Shown here: positions 59,850 to 64,000 of the stretch, in pieces
Layout of the letters: every line of letters begins with the position of its first letter
How positions within the stretch are numbered: position 1 is the first letter of the stretch
Origin: Mastacembelus armatus
Lineage: Eukaryota; Chordata; Actinopteri; Synbranchiformes; Mastacembelidae
Reading direction: 5' to 3'
Assembly (NCBI RefSeq): GCF_900324485.2
Contig: NC_046653.1
Span: 24,735,147-24,799,146 of the forward strand
Length of the DNA: 64,000 nt
The notes under the pieces: model-generated
What the model was told of the DNA's origin: nothing
The model's database searches: none
What the model saw: only the letters and a program-made list of their open reading frames with translations
Translations under genes and position numbers: made by a program

Positions 59850-60300
59850 CAAAGGTCTCTCTTCCGGTTCCAATGGACCTTAAATGCAGAGAAAGGCTTC
59901 AGCCGATTTAAGAGATTCATTTGCCATTAAGGTTGTCTTGGAGGAATAGTTGAAGGGAGCTCAGCATCTGATCTGTATTCTCACTGAACACAAGAATCTG
60001 AAATATATTTGGGTGGTTCAGCAACTGAGCCCCAGGTTTGCCAGATGGGCCCTCTTTTCCACCACATTTATACTTTACCGTTTCATACTGCCCAGGCTCT
60101 ACAAACACCAAGGCCGATTTCTTGTCCCAAAGTATGGAGTTGACACTTCATACACTGCTCCTGGGACCATTGTTCAGACTACCTTCATTGTGACACCTCT
60201 TCAGTGGGAGATTGACAAGGAAATCCAGGAGAGGATGGAGCATTAGCCCAGACCTCCCAGATATCCACCTGAGTAGATCTTCATGCCACAAGCCCTTCAC
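59850..60300 (+). mobile_element. Ty3/gypsy pol fossil, Y flank of relic B
   Basis: RNase H-region fragment, sister of 36590-36995. Broken. Confidence 0.65.
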
Positions 60301-60315
60301 AGCTGGCTCATTCCC

Positions 60316-60555
60316 TGGGTTATTTCAACGCTCATGTGGGCAGTGACAGTGAAACCTAGAGGGGCTTGACTGGGAACAACAGCCTCCCCGATTTGAACCC
60401 AAGTGGTGTTCTGTTGTTGGACTTATGTGCTAGTCGCAGTTTGTCCATAATGAACACCATGTTCAAGCATAAGGGTGTCCACCAGTGCACATGGCACTAG
60501 GACACCCTAGGCCGGAGGTCTATGATCAGCTTTGTGGGCTGTGGGAGAAAGCTGG
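60316..60555 (+). mobile_element. LINE endonuclease fragment, Y flank of relic B
   Basis: Shorter than its sisters: it begins within the GDFN region (TATTTCAACGCTCATGTGGG), joined directly to the gypsy fossil's flank. SINE-head-like sequence follows at 60560-60675. Confidence 0.65.
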
Positions 60556-60979
60556 AGCATCTGCAGTAAAGCCATACAGACATGGGGAGAACATGCAAAG
60601 TCCACAAAGAAAGACAGGAATGGGATTCAAACCCAGAGCCTTCTTACTGTAAAGCGACAATGTGAACCACTACTCTTTGGGGCTTTACTCCTTTTTATTG
60701 AAGATTATTTCTTCCATTTTTAGAGAGTCATCTTTTAGTTAGATGTTCAAATATCGGACAGCCCTGTCCTCACGCGCAAACACTCCCTATTCTCACTCAG
60801 ATGTGCTCTGCTCTGTCAGTCTGAGCTCAGGTATGAAGCTGCTTGGACTAATGTCCTGTGCTCATTCCTAAATCCTCCTCACACTCAGGCTGCTGCTGCA
60901 CACTAATCAAACGCCTGCTCTCACTCGCAGAGTTTTAGACATCTCCTGTTCATGGGACCACATTCTTTTTTTTTCCACA

Positions 60980-61601
60980 TGTAGATGGACAGATGTGGTA
61001 TCTTGAGCATTATTTTTATGTGACTTTCAGAAAAACTAAAGACTTTCAGAACATCTATCAGCTTTTAGAACAGATGGGTTTGCTTTTCTTGAGCTATGGC
61101 TACAACAGCAACAGTCCAAAGGTTTCCAGGACAATGACTCACATCACTTGTGAGATCTTCTGGCAAGTTAAAACTTGAGCAGCAAACAAAAACAAAGCTA
61201 CCTCTACATTTGTAGTAGGTGAGTCGAGACAGCTTAAGTAACTGTGAGTTTCATTCCTCATTCTTTACGTCTCTGGGAAACACTAATTGAGGTTAGTTTC
61301 ATTGTTCTCACTAGCGTAGTGATTACACCACCATCACATTTCTAACAATTAGGGATAGAGCATATAGGAATTATTATTTGTGTTTAGTTTTAGTCTCTAC
61401 CAACTTGTAAATGTTCCTCAATGGTGTCAGTGTTGGGGTCATGGAAGTTTTATTAAAGTTTTCATAAGTTGCAATCCTTGATTAAAATTAAGTGCAGTGG
61501 CACATATAGTGATTATATACTGTATTTATATCTTGTATACAAACAAGGAAAAGAAGATTTTCACTTGTACCTTTTGAATCAAATCTAATTTCACAGTCTC
61601 T
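60980..61601. repeat. Conserved TAAR 3' block, downstream of gene 13
   Basis: Same block as at 27001-27730, with a deletion around 61310-61330. Confidence 0.65.
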
Positions 61602-62948
61602 TTACAGTACGTTGGCCTCACGAGATCCAGGCTGCAGAATCTTAAGAGTGACAATGAGCTTAACAGTTTTTCTAAACCAGGGATATAACAAGGCATAGAT
61701 CAGAGGGTTCAGACAGGAGTTAAAATAGTACAGATAGAGAACAAAGGCAGCAGATGAGCCACTTACTGAGGTGTCTCCTGCAAGTGACACACAGTAATAT
61801 GGGCAGAAACACATTAAAAACACAACTACAACAACACCAAGAGTCCTGGCTGCTTTCAGCTCAGATTTTGTTGTTGTCACTGAACGCTGCAGTGTGACAG
61901 CTGTAATGTGAGAGCGCATGGCCCGAGCCTGAGACACAGCCACAACAAACACTCTCATATACAGAACTATGATGACAGTAACTGGAGCAATGAAGGTCAG
62001 AACCAGGTCTACAACTCCTGCAATATAGCTAATGACAAACACACACTGTCCGTAGCAGGAGTTATATCTGCCTGGTTCAGTCAGTTCATCCTTAAAAAAG
62101 AGACTGTAGTAGAAAACAGAACCTAGCCAACACAGACAAACACAGAGTTTCACTCTTCTGTCTGTGACTCTGGTGGGGTAATGCAGAGGGTCACAAATAG
62201 CCACATAACGGTCGGCTGATATCAGAACCATGTTTTCTACTGAGGTAGTAGCAATGATGAAGGACACATATTTATATAGAGAACACATGAGATCACCAAG
62301 AAACCAGCAGTCTGTGTGTCGGAGGGTTTCTCCAGGCATCAGCACAAGGCCCACGAGAAAGTCTGAGACAGCCAGAGAGAGGAGAAGGGTGTTAGTGTTT
62401 GTGTGGAGCTGCCTGGAGGAAAAGAGAAAAGTATCATTAACCAACAAGTTGTGTTCAATATCTCTGAATGTTTCCTGATCTGTCACATCTGTAGTCACCA
62501 TATGGTTAAGTGTAGACTATTAAAACTACTTGGTTGAGTTCAGTGGATAGAAACCAGTGCTGATTATTTGTAGTAGACAGGACATGAACTGTGGTTTCTG
62601 GTGTCAAAAATCAGTCAGACATTTGTGTTTCATTGTGCACAAACAGTCAACAAGGCAGAACAGAAGTCTAGTGTGTCAACATGAACCATGATTTAGTAAA
62701 AGCCTAAAGACATTTCTTGTTAATGTACAGCAGCTGTTCACATTTGAAGACAAAAATCATAGAGAAGTGAATTTGTGCCTGAAGTAGGAGATTGAGATGA
62801 TGATGAGCAGGTTCAGAGCCACAGTGAGCACAGAGACAGAGAACAGCCCAATGTGAAGGAACAAAACATAATTCCCATGAAATGTGGGCTTCCTGCAGGA
62901 GGAGTTGAGTTGTGGAAAGCAGAGCTCTGCTCCATCCTCAACCTCCAT
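61602..62948 (-). CDS. TAAR gene 13 (class III-like), intact
   Basis: Coding exons are 62779-62948 and 61602-62412, 326 residues; the intron is 62413-62778. ICL3 lacks one residue (SVTTTKSEL) at the same place as genes 6 and 10, but with different bases around it. TM7 reads ALLYPWF instead of ALFYPWF. The N-glycosylation site is N15-S-S instead of N-T-S, and exon 1 has HGNYVLF where genes 4 and 12 have HGNDVLF. S3.32, DRY (preceded by SA), D5.42 (VDLVLTFIAP) and P5.50 are present. RHTDCW in TM2-ECL1 is unique. The exon 1 donor is AG|GCACAA, one base different downstream of the GC but still a GC donor. Confidence 0.93.
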
Positions 62949-63304
62949 CTTCAGAGTCCTGCAGAGAGCTGCAGCTTTGTGAACAAAACTGACTCATATA
63001 ACTGATTTACCTCTCACCTTTTCTTAGTTCATCCCCTCCTCTTTGTGTCAGTGTCTGCTGGTCTCTGAGGTCCCTCCTTCGTGTGTGGGTGTGTATATTT
63101 GTTTTTAATCTTAGGTTTGCTCCTCACTTGTTCCCACCTCCTGTTGGTTCAAAAAGAGCAAAAACTTTCTTGGGCATTTTCCATTCCCATAGTTACACAC
63201 TTCAATTAGATGCATCATCTTATGAACAGAGCTGGGATACGCTACAGCAGATCCCTGTGACCCTGGCCTTCAGGAAAAAGTGGTTATAGAAAATGGATGG
63301 ATGG
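62949..63304. promoter_or_regulatory. 5' proximal block of gene 13 (Z type, shortened)
   Basis: Closely matches 57904-58264 including the inserted SINE tail (63230-63304), so genes 12 and 13 derive from one module. Confidence 0.4.
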
Positions 63305-63339
63305 ATCTTATGAACATTCTGAAAAGGCAAAAGTAGCAG

Positions 63340-63475
63340 TCTTCCATCGTCAGAGTCCTGCAGAGAGCTGCAGGTTTCTGAACAAAACTGAGTTATGTAA
63401 CTGATTTAGCTCTCACCTTTTCTTAGTTCATGCCCTCCTCTTTATTTCAGTGTCCGTTTATCCCTCCTCCCTGTG
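63340..63475 (-). pseudogene. TAAR relic C (ghost locus, 5' flank only)
   Basis: CCATCGTCAGAGTCCTGCAG to CTCACCTTTTCTTAGTTCATGCC without an exon 1, paralogous to relic B. The loss therefore probably happened once, before duplication of the gene 12/13 modules. Confidence 0.7.
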
Positions 63476-63737
63476 TATGTGTTGTAATGTAGTCAGTTTT
63501 TCAGACAGTGGTTTTCACACTGACAAAACAACTAAAGATGTTTTTGCAGGAAAGAAGGTAGAAAGAAAGTTCTGTTTTCCCTCACCTATACCCACTTCCA
63601 CCTCCTGTTTATCTAATTTAAGGGACTCAACAGTAGTCCCCATCAGGGGAGAAGAATAAGGGGACCTCATACACCAATTTATTCACCCCAGAGACCATAA
63701 TCAGCCATTTTCCAACCTTTATCAATACCACCTTTTT

Positions 63738-64000
63738 CCTAACCAGGGTCATCCTATCCCAGCTCTTTTTGGGTGAAAAGCAGGGGTACACCCTGGACAG
63801 GTCACCAGTCCATCACAGGGCCACATAGAGACTAACAACCTCACACAGTCACACTCACTCCTATGGGCAATTTAGAGTCACCAATCAACCTGACATACAT
63901 GTTTTTGGACTGTGGGCAGAAACCGGAGTACCTGGAGAAAACCCACGCAAGCACAGGGAGAACATGCAAACTCCACACAGAAAAGTCTCTGATGGGTTGC
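63738..64000 (-). mobile_element. tRNA-headed SINE-like repeat, cut by right edge
   Basis: Paralogue of 58695-59015; the window ends inside the head region. Confidence 0.75.

Overview
The window looks like nuclear DNA of a spiny-rayed (percomorph) teleost. The evidence is a tandem array of fish-type trace amine-associated receptor (TAAR) genes, packed among typical fish mobile DNA: Tc1-like, piggyBac-like and hAT-like elements, LINE, Penelope and SINE fragments, and LTR fossils. No bacterial or viral genome features are present.

The only host genes I can support are 13 two-exon TAAR genes, all on the minus strand. The first is cut by the left edge. Exon 1 (170 coding bases) encodes the N-terminus and TM1. 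Exon 2 (811-817 bases) encodes TM2-TM7. An intron of 341-368 bases splits the Arg codon of a FR|QLH junction, and in every copy the intron starts with GC rather than GT. All copies carry Ser at 3.32, where classical amine receptors have Asp, and Asp at 5.42. This is the pattern known for the large non-classical teleost TAAR clade (class III). The products would be olfactory receptors in sensory-neuron cilia, coupled to G-olf and cAMP.

Layout, by the flank upstream (right) of each gene. 1-17 kb: genes 1-3 and most of the region up to gene 4, separated by old LINE, Penelope and hAT-type debris. 17-33.5 kb: two related two-gene blocks, genes 4-5 and 6-7. The first block took an LTR element with a coding-like minisatellite and a piggyBac-like element. 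The second took another piggyBac-like element, inserted inside a Tc1-like element. 33.5-64 kb: further modules, each built from a short X flank or a long Y flank (SINE, Ty3/gypsy fossil, LINE endonuclease piece, conserved 3' block). Genes 8-9 and 10-11 are a duplicated two-gene module of about 9.6 kb. Three places (about 35.0, 58.3 and 63.3 kb) show the flanks of a TAAR gene without the gene, so gene loss has accompanied duplication.

The copies are mosaics. Exon 1, TM3, the third intracellular loop and the ECL3/TM7 segment group the genes differently, as expected from gene conversion or unequal crossing-over. The paralogous flanks also act as empty-site controls that fix the ends of several mobile insertions to the base.
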